A stretch of 64,000 bases of DNA from Streptomyces rapamycinicus NRRL 5491. Lineage in GTDB: Bacteria; Actinomycetota; Actinomycetes; Streptomycetales; Streptomycetaceae. The notes beneath the pieces were generated by a model that had not been told where the DNA came from, made no database searches, and was given only the letters and a program-made list of their open reading frames with translations. Where the stretch lies: assembly GCF_024298965.1 (NCBI RefSeq), contig NZ_CP085193.1, positions 6,324,001-6,388,000 of the forward strand, given 5' to 3'. Position numbers and translations under genes: made by a program. Each line of letters begins with the position of its first letter. The first letter of the stretch is position 1. This document shows positions 54,120 to 62,320 of the stretch, one piece after another.

Positions 54120-55451
54120 TCACCGTCCCAGCTCCAGGGCGCCCTGGACGGGGTCGCCGCCCCGCTCCGCCACGCCGGAACGGCCGCTTCCGACCCGGGT
54201 GGGGGCCGCCGTGGTGGCGAGGCAGACGGGCATCGGCGCGCCATGGTCCGACCCGCCATGGTCCGGGTGGACGGGCAGAAACCTCGTCGTACCCGTGTCC
54301 AGGACATACGCCTGGGCCTCCGCCACCTGGAAATACATTCCGTGCAGCGCCAGCCCGCCCTCCGCCACCCGCCGTGCCACACAGCCGTGCTCCATCAGAT
54401 GGTCGAGCTGCTGTCTCACATTGACCAACGCCAGCCGCTCCACATCGTCGGCGATCGCCCGGCTCGACAGGGCGACCTCGCCGCGCCCCAGCCGACCGAT
54501 CCGCTCCATCCGTGCCAGCGCCGGTCTACCGTGGCGCAGCCAGCGCTCCAGCGGCGTCCGGTCCCCATTGGGGGACGCCCCGGGCCCGTCCGGGGGCGCC
54601 CCAGGGCCGCCGGATGCCCCGGCCCCGCCGGTGGACGTCCCGGGCTGGGACGGTGTGCGGACCGGCGCCGATGAGTCGAGCAGTGCCTGCATCGCACCGC
54701 ATCCGGAGTGGCCGCACACCGTGATGCTGCTGATCTTCAGCACCTCCACCGCGTACTCGATCGCCGCCCCCACCGAGTCGCAGGAGTCATCGGCGCCCGG
54801 CGGTGGCACCAGATTGCCGACATTGCGCACGGTGAACAGATCTCCTGGGCCGCTGGAGGTGATCATGCTGGTCACCAGGCGGGAGTCGGCGCAGGTGAGG
54901 AAGAGCTGGCTGGGTCGCTGCCCCTCCCGCGCCAGCCGGGCCAGCTCATCGCGGACCAGCGGTGCCGTATGGCGCTGGAACGCGCTCACCCCGCCGAGCA
55001 GCTGACCCCCCGCGTCGCCGCCGGCGGCGACGCTCGCTCCGATGCCCGCGGCCGCCGGGGCCGGACGGGTGCAGTGGTGATCACGCCAAGGCGTCCACGG
55101 CCGGCAGGCCCGGGCGCCGTCCGCCTCCGCGACCCGCCGCGCCGCCTGTCCATCGGCCGCTGCCCGCCCGGAGCCCGCCGTAAGCCCGGAGTCCGAAGGC
55201 CGCCCGGAGCCCGAGGGCGGCCGGGAGCCCGAGGGCCGGAGGAGCACTGTGAGGAGGGTGATCGCGAGGGCCGCCACGGCGGCCATGAGTCCGGCCCGGA
55301 ACGGGGCACCGCAGGCCGACGCGATGCCCAGTGAGACGGAGGCGATACCCAGTGAGAGAGGAACGGCGAACCGGAAGAGGGCGGCCGAGGCGGGGAGATC
55401 TCCCTGTCTGAAGTGGGAGACCCGGTGGATCCGGTCCAAGAGCTTCAACAT
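54120..55451 (-). CDS. Beta-type carbonic anhydrase with N-terminal SulP remnant
   Basis: A 443-residue protein. The C-terminal 290 residues are a beta-carbonic anhydrase: LFLTCADSRLV (first Cys and the Asp/Arg pair), VRNVGNLVPPP, and VCGHSGCGAM (His and second Cys, the other zinc ligands). The insert after the second motif is Pro/Gly/Ala-rich (PGTSTGGAGASGGPG). The N-terminal 70 residues, QGDLPASAALFRFAVPLSLGIAS and the following helix, resemble the first membrane helices of SulP anion transporters, which in Streptomyces often carry this same carbonic anhydrase at their C-terminus. The remaining SulP helices are missing. A 21-bp tandem duplication (55321-55361) doubles the SLGIAS segment. 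ATG 55451 has GGAGGAG upstream. Confidence 0.82.
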   Translation of the reverse strand: MLKLLDRIHRVSHFRQGDLPASAALFRFAVPLSLGIASVSLGIASACGAPFRAGLMAAVAALAITLLTVLLRPSGSRPPSGSGRPSDSGLTAGSGRAAADGQAARRVAEADGARACRPWTPWRDHHCTRPAPAAAGIGASVAAGGDAGGQLLGGVSAFQRHTAPLVRDELARLAREGQRPSQLFLTCADSRLVTSMITSSGPGDLFTVRNVGNLVPPPGADDSCDSVGAAIEYAVEVLKISSITVCGHSGCGAMQALLDSSAPVRTPSQPGTSTGGAGASGGPGAPPDGPGASPNGDRTPLERWLRHGRPALARMERIGRLGRGEVALSSRAIADDVERLALVNVRQQLDHLMEHGCVARRVAEGGLALHGMYFQVAEAQAYVLDTGTTRFLPVHPDHGGSDHGAPMPVCLATTAAPTRVGSGRSGVAERGGDPVQGALELGR

Positions 55452-55660
55452 TCCCGTCTCCTCCGGGGCTTCGGTCGCGGATGGGCGCGCGGCCGTGGGT
55501 CACGGCGTACTGCGGTACTGACTTCCAAGCGTTGGTAAATGAATCGTAATGCTGAGTAAAGTCGCTGGGAAGTCTTTTGGGGGAGAGTGGGTCAGTATTC
55601 CCTCTATGGGGTGAATAGTCATTTAAAACGCCTTGTTATCCCCTGTCTCTTTCTCCACTC

Positions 55661-56398
55661 ATGCGAGTTTTGCTCCTATCCGACCGACCGGATCTCCCGG
55701 GATGGAGCGCGATACGAGGAACGAGGTGGAGGCATGAGGGTCGGAGGAGGCGGAAGGGCCAGGAGCTCATCGGCGGTCGGGCACCCTGTCTCCAGGGGCA
55801 GAAGAACCTGATCCGGGCGGTCGCGAAGCTGGGCTGGCGCTATGACGCGAGCTCACCCGGCGGGCTTCAGGTCTGGCCCCGCAGGATCCACGGCATCTGG
55901 GACTTCCCGCTGCAGCAGATCCCGGTGCCGGGCCGCGCGTTCGAGACGCTCTCCATGGACTACAACTTCCTCGCCAACAAGCCGCGCAAGAAGAAGGGCA
56001 AGCGGCCCAAGCGCTCCACCTGGGGCCGTCCGATGCGCGACGGCATGCTCGCCGCCTTCGACCGGGCGTACGAGGGCAACCGGGCGCCGCTGTTCATCGG
56101 CAATCACTTCGAGTCCTGGAACGGCGGAACGTATATGCGTGCCGTGGAGTACGTCATCAAGAAGGTCTGCCCGCGCAAGGGGGTCCGCTGCGTCTCCTTC
56201 AAGCAGCTGGCCGACTGGCTGGATGCGCAGAACCCCCGCGTCCTGGAGAAGCTGCGGGTGCTGGACGTCGGGATGCGGCCACCGGGTGACTGGAAGAACT
56301 ACCTGGCCGCCGAGCCGGGGCGGACGTCCGATCGCGAAACGGCTCATGAGCGGACGTCCGGGCACCACGCGCGGACGGCTAAGCGGGAGCGGGAGTAG
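55661..56398 (+). pseudogene. Polysaccharide deacetylase-like gene, 5' half missing
   Basis: From about 55769 the frame matches the C-terminal half of a Streptomyces polysaccharide-deacetylase-type protein as I know it: GGRAPCLQGQKNLIRAVAKLGWRYDAS, GIWDFPLQQIPVPG, MDYNFLAN, NRAPLFIGNHFESWNGGTYMRAVEYV and ADWLDAQNPRVLEKL. The catalytic N-terminal part (TFDD and HxxxH motifs) and the signal peptide are absent. The sequence upstream is AT-richer, and the first 35 codons (WRHEGRRRRKGQE) look random. The 3' end overlaps the convergent ATPase gene by 20 bp. It is therefore probably a truncated remnant that no longer makes an active enzyme. Confidence 0.65.
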
Positions 56399-57383
56399 CC
56401 GCCGAACTCTCCTCCGGCGCGAACTCCCGCAGCCCGAAGGCGGGGTCGACCTGGGCGGCGAGGTCGGCACCCGTCTTCGCGTTCCCCCAGCTCTGCGCGT
56501 TCTTCAGATGGAAGTGCACCATCTGACGGGTGTACCGCTGCCAGTCGCGCCGCTCGTACGAGGCGTCGACCGCGCCTTGCAGTGTCCGCAGTGCCTCGCG
56601 ATTCGGCGCCTCCAGCTCCTCGAACCGGGGCGCACGGCCCTTCTCCACCGCCCGGATCCAGTCTGAGTAGCCGAACGTGACCAGCAGGTCATCGCCCACC
56701 TCCGCGCGGAGGAAGTCCAGGTCGTCCGGGCCCTGCACCTTGTTGCCGACCACCCGGAGCGCCACATCGAAGTCGTGGGCGTACTCCTTGTACTGGCGGT
56801 AGACGGAGACGCCCTTACGCGTGGGCTCGGCCACCAGGAACGTCATGTCGAAGCGGGTGAAGAGACCGGAGGCGAAGGAATCGCTGCCCGCCGTCATGTC
56901 GACGACGACGAACTCGCCGCGCCCGTCGACCAGATGGTTCAGGCAGAGCTCGATCGCCCCGACCTTGGAGTGGTAGCAGGCGACACCGAGGTCGGATTCG
57001 GTGAAGGGGCCGGTCGCCATCAGCCGCACCGACCCGTTGTCGAGCGGCAGGGTGCGGGCGCAGGCCTGGTAGATGGGGTTGTCCTCGCCGATCCGCAGCA
57101 GCCTCGAGCCCTCACCCGGCGGGGTCGTCTTGATCATGGTCTCGGCGGAGGAGATCCGGGGGTTCGTACCGCGCAAGTAGTCCTTGATCAGCGGTAGATG
57201 GGCGCCCATCGCGGGCAGTGCGGCGGCCTCCGCCTCGTCGAGCCCGAGCGCCACCCCCAGATGCTGATTGATATCGGCGTCGACGGCGACGACGGGGGCG
57301 TGGGTGGCGGCGAGATGGCGGATGAACAGCGACGACAGCGTGGTCTTGCCGCTTCCACCCTTGCCTACGAAAGCGATCTTCAT
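56379..57383 (-). CDS. CooC-like/MinD-superfamily P-loop ATPase
   Basis: A 334-residue ATPase. The P-loop is AFVGKGGSGKTTLSSLF (about 4-20), VVAVDADINQHLGVALGL carries the switch I-type Asp residues, and FVVVDMTAGSDSFASGLF is the switch II region. It resembles CooC-type ATPases that help load nickel into carbon monoxide dehydrogenase, but no such enzyme or CxC nickel site is visible. The C-terminal 80 residues are helical (RRDWQRYTRQMVHFHLKNA). ATG 57383 (MKIAFVGKG) is preferred to GTG 57389. The natural target is unknown. Confidence 0.82.
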   Translation of the reverse strand: MKIAFVGKGGSGKTTLSSLFIRHLAATHAPVVAVDADINQHLGVALGLDEAEAAALPAMGAHLPLIKDYLRGTNPRISSAETMIKTTPPGEGSRLLRIGEDNPIYQACARTLPLDNGSVRLMATGPFTESDLGVACYHSKVGAIELCLNHLVDGRGEFVVVDMTAGSDSFASGLFTRFDMTFLVAEPTRKGVSVYRQYKEYAHDFDVALRVVGNKVQGPDDLDFLRAEVGDDLLVTFGYSDWIRAVEKGRAPRFEELEAPNREALRTLQGAVDASYERRDWQRYTRQMVHFHLKNAQSWGNAKTGADLAAQVDPAFGLREFAPEESSAATPAPA

Positions 57384-57485
57384 GTTCACCTAGCGTAGGT
57401 GAGTGATCCCGGGCCATGAGGGATTTACGTGAAGAACACCACTCCAACGAGGGGCGCCCGGCGCGAGGTGCGTAGTGTCGTACTC

Positions 57486-58313
57486 ATGAGTACGTCAGCT
57501 GATCCGCTCGCCACCCTGGCCGCGCTGCCCGGCGTGGCCGAGTCCGTGAACGCCGTACGGACCGCCGTGGACCGGGTCTATGGGCACCGGGTGATGCGTC
57601 GGCGCAGCAATGAGGTCACCTCCGAGGCGGCGTTGCGCGGGGCACGGGGCTCCGCCGCGCTGGCCGGTGCGGACTGGGCCCTGGAAGAGGTGCGCCGGCG
57701 CACCGACTTCGGAGCCGAGGGCGAGCCGCGCACGGTGGGGGCGGCGCTACGGCTGACCGCCGAGGCGGGGCAGCTGCTGAGCATCTGGCGGCAGTCGCCG
57801 CTGCGGGTGCTGGCCCGGCTGCATCTGGTCGCGGCGGGCGGGGCGGAGGGCGACGAGAGGATCGGCCGCCCGCGGCATTCGGGTGAGCCGGTGGACGAGC
57901 CGCTGATCGGGTCCGATCTGCCGCTGCCGAACGCGGACGAGGTCGCGGGGCGGCTCGATGGGCTGGCCCGGCTGCTGCTCGCGGGCAGCGAGGCTCCGGC
58001 GCTGGTGACGGCGGCGGTGGTGCATGGCGAACTGCTCGCCCTGCGACCCTTTGTCTCCCGCAATGGCCTGGTGGCGCGCGCGGCCGAGCGGATCGTGCTG
58101 GTCGGCAGCGGTCTCGATCCGAAGTCCGTCTGCCCGGCCGAGGTGGGGTACGCGGAGCTGGGCGCCGCGCCGTACATGGCGGCGCTGGAGGGCTATGCGT
58201 CCGGGACGCCGGAGGGGATGGCGGTGTGGATCGCGCACTGTGGACGGGCGGTTGAGCTCGGGGTGCGGGAGTCCACGGCGGTCTGCGAGGCCCTGCAGCG
58301 CGGGGCGGCCTGA
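57486..58313 (+). CDS. Fic/DOC-like fold protein with degenerate motif
   Basis: A 275-residue, mostly helical protein. Its segment VVHGELLALRPFVSRNGLVARAAERIVLVG has the position and spacing of the Fic motif (HPFxxGNGRxxR), but the catalytic His is replaced by Arg and the second Arg by Leu, so AMP-transfer activity is unlikely. The segment VTSEAALRGARGSAALAGAD resembles the helical region ahead of the motif. ATG 57486 (MSTSADPLATL) is chosen over 57429. It is divergent from the CooC-like ATPase (103 bp). Confidence 0.7.
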   Translation: MSTSADPLATLAALPGVAESVNAVRTAVDRVYGHRVMRRRSNEVTSEAALRGARGSAALAGADWALEEVRRRTDFGAEGEPRTVGAALRLTAEAGQLLSIWRQSPLRVLARLHLVAAGGAEGDERIGRPRHSGEPVDEPLIGSDLPLPNADEVAGRLDGLARLLLAGSEAPALVTAAVVHGELLALRPFVSRNGLVARAAERIVLVGSGLDPKSVCPAEVGYAELGAAPYMAALEGYASGTPEGMAVWIAHCGRAVELGVRESTAVCEALQRGAA

Positions 58314-58756
58314 CGCGGATGGGCGTGGTCTGGTGTCGGAGGGGCGCGGGCTGACGCGGGAGGGCGCGGTCTTGCGTCGCAGGGGAGCGGGCTGACGCGG
58401 GACGGGTGCGGACTTACGCGCGACGGGGCGGTCTGACGTTGGACCAAGGCGGACCGGCCCCGGACAAGAGTTGCGGCGGTACCACGTGGGCACCGCCGCT
58501 GGCACAGCTGCCGGGTTACCATGCGTGCAATCTCATTCGCCCATCAGGTCGGGAACTTCTGCCCGTCACCTGGTGCGGCTGGCCCGTAATCGACGGGTCG
58601 ACGTCGCGTGGGTGCTCAGCATCTGTGCTCGGTCCGTGGGGCCTTGGCGTCTGGGGCTTTCCTCCCGGATACCCCTGGTCTCGCGGGCCGTCGATTCCTT
58701 TGTACTCCTGCGAGAGGTCAATCGGAACCCCTCACCGCAGATCTTTGCTGTTACCC
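58314..58756. other. Non-coding stretch before the HAD phosphatase gene
   Basis: About 440 bp. The left part (58320-58440) is a degenerate tandem of GGGCTGACGCGGGA-type units. The right part has mixed composition and no frame with proper codon bias; frames crossing it are low-complexity. No gene is called. Confidence 0.55.
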
Positions 58757-59593
58757 CTAAATGCGGGCATAAAGGGCGCGGCGCCGATTGGTGTACCACA
58801 GCAGTCCGGCGGTGGCGGCGGCCGCGCCGACGGCCGCCGCAACGGCGAGAACCGGGCGCGGTGGCATGGAGAGCGAGGGCCTGCGCTGCTTCAGCCGCAC
58901 CGGGCGGTTGAAGCAGAGCACCGGCCAGCCGCGGGTCCCCGCCTCGCGCCGCAGCGCCCGGTCCGGGTTGACCGTATGGGGGTGGCCGACCGACTCCAGC
59001 ATCGGGAGATCGGTCACCGAATCGCTGTAGGCGTAACAGCGCGACAAGTCGTAGCCCTCCGACTCCGCCAACTCGGCGATCGCCTCCGCCTTGGTCGGGC
59101 CATAGGCGTAGTACTCCACCTCTCCGGTGAACACTCCATCCTCGACCACCATGCGGGTGGCCACCACGCGGTCCGCGCCCAGGAGCTCGCCGATCGGCTC
59201 GACCACCTCAGCCCCGGAGGTGCTGACGATCACCACATCGCGGCCGGCGGTGTGATGCTCCTCGATGAGCGAGGCGGCCTCGTCGTAGATGATGGGGTCG
59301 ATGAGATCGTGCAGGGTCTCCGCGACGATCTCCTTGACCTGCTGGACATTCCATCCCCGGCAGAGTGCGGAGAGGTACTTGCGCATCCGCTCCATCTGCT
59401 CGTGATCGGCGCGGCCGGCGAGGAAGACAAACTGTGCATAGGCAGTACGCAGTGCGGCCCGGCGGTTGATCAGCCCACCCCGGTAGAAGGACTTGCTGAA
59501 GGTGAGAGTGCTTGACTTCGCAATGACCGTCTTGTCCAGGTCAAAGAAGGCAGCTGTCCGAGGCAAGGAGTGGTTTTCCACGACGCCGAGCAT
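58757..59593 (-). CDS. HAD-IB family phosphatase with C-terminal membrane helix
   Basis: A 278-residue HAD hydrolase. Motif I is AFFDLDKTVIAKSS (about 15), motif II is VIVSTSGAE (about 123), motif III is KAEAIAELAE and motif IV is YAYSDSVTDLPML (about 195). HAD-IB enzymes of this group include phosphoserine phosphatase-like and lipid phosphatase-like proteins. A single hydrophobic helix at the C-terminus (PVLAVAAAVGAAAATAGLLWY) would tether it to the membrane. ATG 59593 (MLGVVENHS) is preferred; ATG 59605 is possible. It is divergent from the ssd-tad cluster. Confidence 0.88.
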   Translation of the reverse strand: MLGVVENHSLPRTAAFFDLDKTVIAKSSTLTFSKSFYRGGLINRRAALRTAYAQFVFLAGRADHEQMERMRKYLSALCRGWNVQQVKEIVAETLHDLIDPIIYDEAASLIEEHHTAGRDVVIVSTSGAEVVEPIGELLGADRVVATRMVVEDGVFTGEVEYYAYGPTKAEAIAELAESEGYDLSRCYAYSDSVTDLPMLESVGHPHTVNPDRALRREAGTRGWPVLCFNRPVRLKQRRPSLSMPPRPVLAVAAAVGAAAATAGLLWYTNRRRALYARI

Positions 59594-59624
59594 AGGGCCC
59601 ACCATTCGGCGTAAGCTCAGGCGC

Positions 59625-59690
59625 GTGGGTTTGCCTGAGAAGGCTCTCGGGTACACCATGGAAGTCACGGATCGTTCGCGACCGTGCTAA
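59625..59690 (+). CDS. Possible leaderless 21-codon ORF
   Basis: GTG 59625 opens a 21-codon frame (VGLPEKALGYTMEVTDRSRP, then Cys and TAA). A TAAGCT hexamer at 59612-59617 ends 7 bases before the GTG, the spacing expected if transcription starts at the start codon, as in many leaderless Streptomyces mRNAs. Two strong hairpins follow the stop at once, which would make a short self-contained transcript. It may be a regulatory peptide, a small RNA or chance. Confidence 0.4.
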   Translation: MGLPEKALGYTMEVTDRSRPC

Positions 59691-59696
59691 CCCGGC

Positions 59697-59763
59697 CCGA
59701 CTCCTCCCCCCCCCGAGTCGGCCGTGGGGACGACCCCCGCTCTCCCCCCCGGCGGGGGTCGTC
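59697..59763 (+). terminator. Two tandem hairpins after the small ORF
   Basis: The first stem is CCGACTC/GAGTCGG (59697-59703 with 59715-59721); the second is 12 bp, GACGACCCCCGC with GCGGGGGTCGTC (59729-59740 with 59752-59763). Both loops are C-rich. There is no larger gene upstream on the + strand that they could serve. Confidence 0.6.
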
Positions 59764-60047
59764 GCATGTCCGGACGCATTTTCGGCGTTCTCATGAGATC
59801 TTGCTCCCCTTCCTCGGGCCCATGCGGCCCCGCCTCTCCACAGCTTGAGCGGTAACTGTACGTAATCGCTAGGCTGCTCTCCGGAAGTCACTGGTTTAGG
59901 TGACTGGGATATTCACAACTGATGAGTTGTCCACGGTTTTGGACCAAGATCCCCAAGATTTTCTGGATCGCAGCACGGTGATTCTCAGCGATGCTCGCAC
60001 TCGCCGTTCGCGGGAGTGAGAGCGCGTAACGGATATGGGAGGGGATC

Positions 60048-61157
60048 GTGACTGCATCCATCACACCGGAACGCCCTTCGGCGACCGAAGGACAGCGAAG
60101 CAGACCGCTCATCGTCACCGAGGACGAGGCACTTCTCGATGATCTGCTGCGGCTGTGCGCGGCCGCCGGAGCGGAACCGGAAGTGGCGCATGGCGCGCTC
60201 ACCCGCCGGGGCAGCTGGGAGGCCGCACCGCTGATTCTGGTCGGCGACGACTCGGCCGCCCGGCTGACCGACCGGGCACGCAGACAAGGGGTGCTGCTCA
60301 TCGGGCGCGATCTGGACGACCACGGCATCTGGCGGCGGGCGGTGGCGCTCGGCGCGGACAATGTGGCGTTCCTGCCCGATGCCGAGACCTGGCTGGTGGA
60401 CCGGATCGCCGATGTCGCCGAAGGCGTGGGACGGCAGGCCCTGACCGTCGGGGTCATCGGCGGCCGCGGCGGCGCGGGCGCCTCCACCCTCGCCTGCGCC
60501 CTGGCGGTCACCGCGGCCCGCTCCGGCCGGCGCACCATGCTGATTGATGCCGATCCGCTGGGCGGCGGGCTCGATGTGCTGCTCGGCGGCGAGGGGACGC
60601 AGGGGCTGAGATGGCCCGCCTTCGCCGAGTCGCGGGGGCGGGTCGCCGGAAGCGCCCTGGAGGAGTCGCTGCCCGAGCTGCACGCGCTGCGGGTGCTCAG
60701 CTGGGACCGTGGCGATTCGGTCGTCATCCCGTCGGCCGCGATGCGGGCGGTGCTGGCCGCGGCCCGACGGCGCGGCGGGGTCGTGGTGGTGGATCTGCCG
60801 CGCCGCGTCGACGACGCGGCGGCCGAGGCGCTGTCCCAGATCGACCTCGGGCTGCTGGTCGTCCCGGCGGAGCTGCGAGCTGTCGCGGCCGCCCACCGGG
60901 TGGCGTCCACGGTGGGCATGGTGCTGCGGGATCTGCGCGCGGTGGTGCGTGGCCCGTGCGGGCCGGAGCTCGGCGACGAGGAGATCGCGGAGCTGCTCGG
61001 GCTGCCGCTGGCCGGTCAGCTGCCACCGGAGCCCGGTCTGGCGGACGCGTTCGAGGGCGGGGAACCCCCGGGCGGCAGCCCCCGTGGACCGCTCGGCCGG
61101 TTCTGCGCCGAGTTCTGGGCGCGCGCCCTCACCGACGAAGGAGGTGTCACCGCATGA
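60048..61157 (+). CDS. ssd: Septum-site-determining/pilus-assembly ATPase-like protein (Ssd, CpaE-like)
   Basis: A 369-residue MinD/CpaE-type protein. An N-terminal receiver-like domain (PLIVTEDEALLDDLLRLCAAAG, about 20-125) precedes the MinD-type ATPase domain with a modified P-loop (VIGGRGGAGASTLACALA, where Ser replaces the usual Lys; about 140), MLIDADPLGGGLDVLLG and VVVVDLPRRVDD. The change at the P-loop lysine is shared by Ssd proteins as I recall, which may not hydrolyse ATP in the usual way. GTG 60048 has GGGAGGGG upstream. It begins an operon with cpaF, tadB and tadC, joined by ATGA overlaps, and probably guides assembly of the Tad apparatus at the cell pole or septum. Confidence 0.85.
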   Translation: MTASITPERPSATEGQRSRPLIVTEDEALLDDLLRLCAAAGAEPEVAHGALTRRGSWEAAPLILVGDDSAARLTDRARRQGVLLIGRDLDDHGIWRRAVALGADNVAFLPDAETWLVDRIADVAEGVGRQALTVGVIGGRGGAGASTLACALAVTAARSGRRTMLIDADPLGGGLDVLLGGEGTQGLRWPAFAESRGRVAGSALEESLPELHALRVLSWDRGDSVVIPSAAMRAVLAAARRRGGVVVVDLPRRVDDAAAEALSQIDLGLLVVPAELRAVAAAHRVASTVGMVLRDLRAVVRGPCGPELGDEEIAELLGLPLAGQLPPEPGLADAFEGGEPPGGSPRGPLGRFCAEFWARALTDEGGVTA

Positions 61158-62320
61158 GCGCCGTATCGCCGGATCTGCTGGACGCGGTGCGGCTGCGGCT
61201 GGCCGGGAGCGGCGCGGAGCCCACGCCCGCGCGGGTGGCGTCGGCCCTGCGCGAGGAGGGTCGGCTGCTCGGCGACACCGAGGTGCTCGGGGTCGTGGAG
61301 GCGCTGCGCTCGGAGCTGGTCGGCTCCGGCCCCCTGGAGCCGCTGCTGGCCGCCCGCGATGTCACGGACGTCCTGGTCACCGCCCCTGACGAGGTGTGGG
61401 TGGACCGCGGCTCGGGGCTGGAGCGCACGGATGTCACCTTCGTGGACGCGGCCGCCGTGCGCAGGCTCGCGCAGCGGCTCGCCGCGGTGGCCGGGCGGCG
61501 GCTGGACGACGCCCGGCCATGGGTGGACGCCCGGCTGCCGGACGGGACCCGGCTGCATGCGGTGCTCCCTCCGGTCGCGGTCGGCTCGACCTGCCTCTCG
61601 CTGCGGGTGGTGCGCCCCCGGGCGTTCTCCCTCGCGGAGCTGGAGGCGGCCGGGACGGTGCCGCCGGACGGCGCGCGGCTGCTGCGGGCCATGCTGGACG
61701 CCCGGCTGTCCTACCTGATCAGCGGCGGGACGGGCTCGGGGAAGACAACGCTGCTGAGCACCCTGCTCGGGCTGGTCGGGCACCAGGAGCGGATCGTCCT
61801 CGCCGAGGACTCGGCCGAGTTGCGGCCCGACCATCCGCATGTGGTCCGGCTGGAGACCCGCCCCGCCAACCAGGAGGGCCGGGGCCAGGTCACCCTGCGG
61901 GATCTGGTGCGGCAGGCGCTGCGCATGCGCCCCGACCGGCTGGTGGTCGGCGAGGTGAGAGGCGCTGAGGTCACCGACCTCCTGGGAGCCCTGAACACCG
62001 GCCATGAGGGTGGCTGCGGCACTGTCCACGCCAATACGGCGGCCGATGTGCCCGCGCGGCTGGAGGCGCTCGGCTCGACCGCCGGTCTGGACCGGGCCGC
62101 GCTCCACAGCCAGTTGGCGGCGGCGCTGTCGGTCGTGGTCCATCTGGTGCGCGACCGCGCCGGGCGGCGCAGGATCGCCGAGCTGCATGTGCTGGACCGG
62201 GACCGGGCGGGTTTCGTCACGACCGTCCCCGCGGCCGTCTGGAGCCCCGAGGGATTCGAGCGGGCGGCCGGCTGGCAGCGGCTGCAGCGGCTGTGCGCAC
62301 GGGGCGGAGGCGCGGCATGA
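61154..62320 (+). CDS. Type II/IV secretion ATPase, TadA/CpaF family
   Basis: A 388-residue hexameric secretion ATPase. Walker A is LISGGTGSGKTTLLSTLLG (about 190), the Asp box is ERIVLAEDSAELRPDHPHV (about 213), Walker B is RPDRLVVGEVRGAEV (about 258) and the His box is GHEGGCGTVHANT (about 280). The N-terminal helical domain is typical of CpaF. It powers assembly of Flp/Tad-type pili or a related surface structure. ATG 61154 overlaps the ssd stop (ATGA); the frame open from 60611 is only the shadow over ssd. Confidence 0.92.
   Translation: MSAVSPDLLDAVRLRLAGSGAEPTPARVASALREEGRLLGDTEVLGVVEALRSELVGSGPLEPLLAARDVTDVLVTAPDEVWVDRGSGLERTDVTFVDAAAVRRLAQRLAAVAGRRLDDARPWVDARLPDGTRLHAVLPPVAVGSTCLSLRVVRPRAFSLAELEAAGTVPPDGARLLRAMLDARLSYLISGGTGSGKTTLLSTLLGLVGHQERIVLAEDSAELRPDHPHVVRLETRPANQEGRGQVTLRDLVRQALRMRPDRLVVGEVRGAEVTDLLGALNTGHEGGCGTVHANTAADVPARLEALGSTAGLDRAALHSQLAAALSVVVHLVRDRAGRRRIAELHVLDRDRAGFVTTVPAAVWSPEGFERAAGWQRLQRLCARGGGAA

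Larger units (their letters stand above)
59594..60047. other. Intergenic region between HAD phosphatase and ssd
   Basis: About 450 bp holding a small candidate ORF (59625-59690), two GC-rich hairpins (59697-59763), and an AT-richer segment (59860-60000) that probably carries the ssd promoter. Apart from the small ORF, no gene is seen. Confidence 0.6.

Noticed and set aside
58406..59515. 369-residue + strand ORF across the HAD phosphatase
   Set aside because: Its second half is antisense to the phosphatase, and the first half has no family features.
60611..61153. Upstream extension of CpaF inside ssd
   Set aside because: Arg/Gly-rich shadow of ssd; the proper start at 61154 overlaps the ssd stop in the operon's ATGA pattern.
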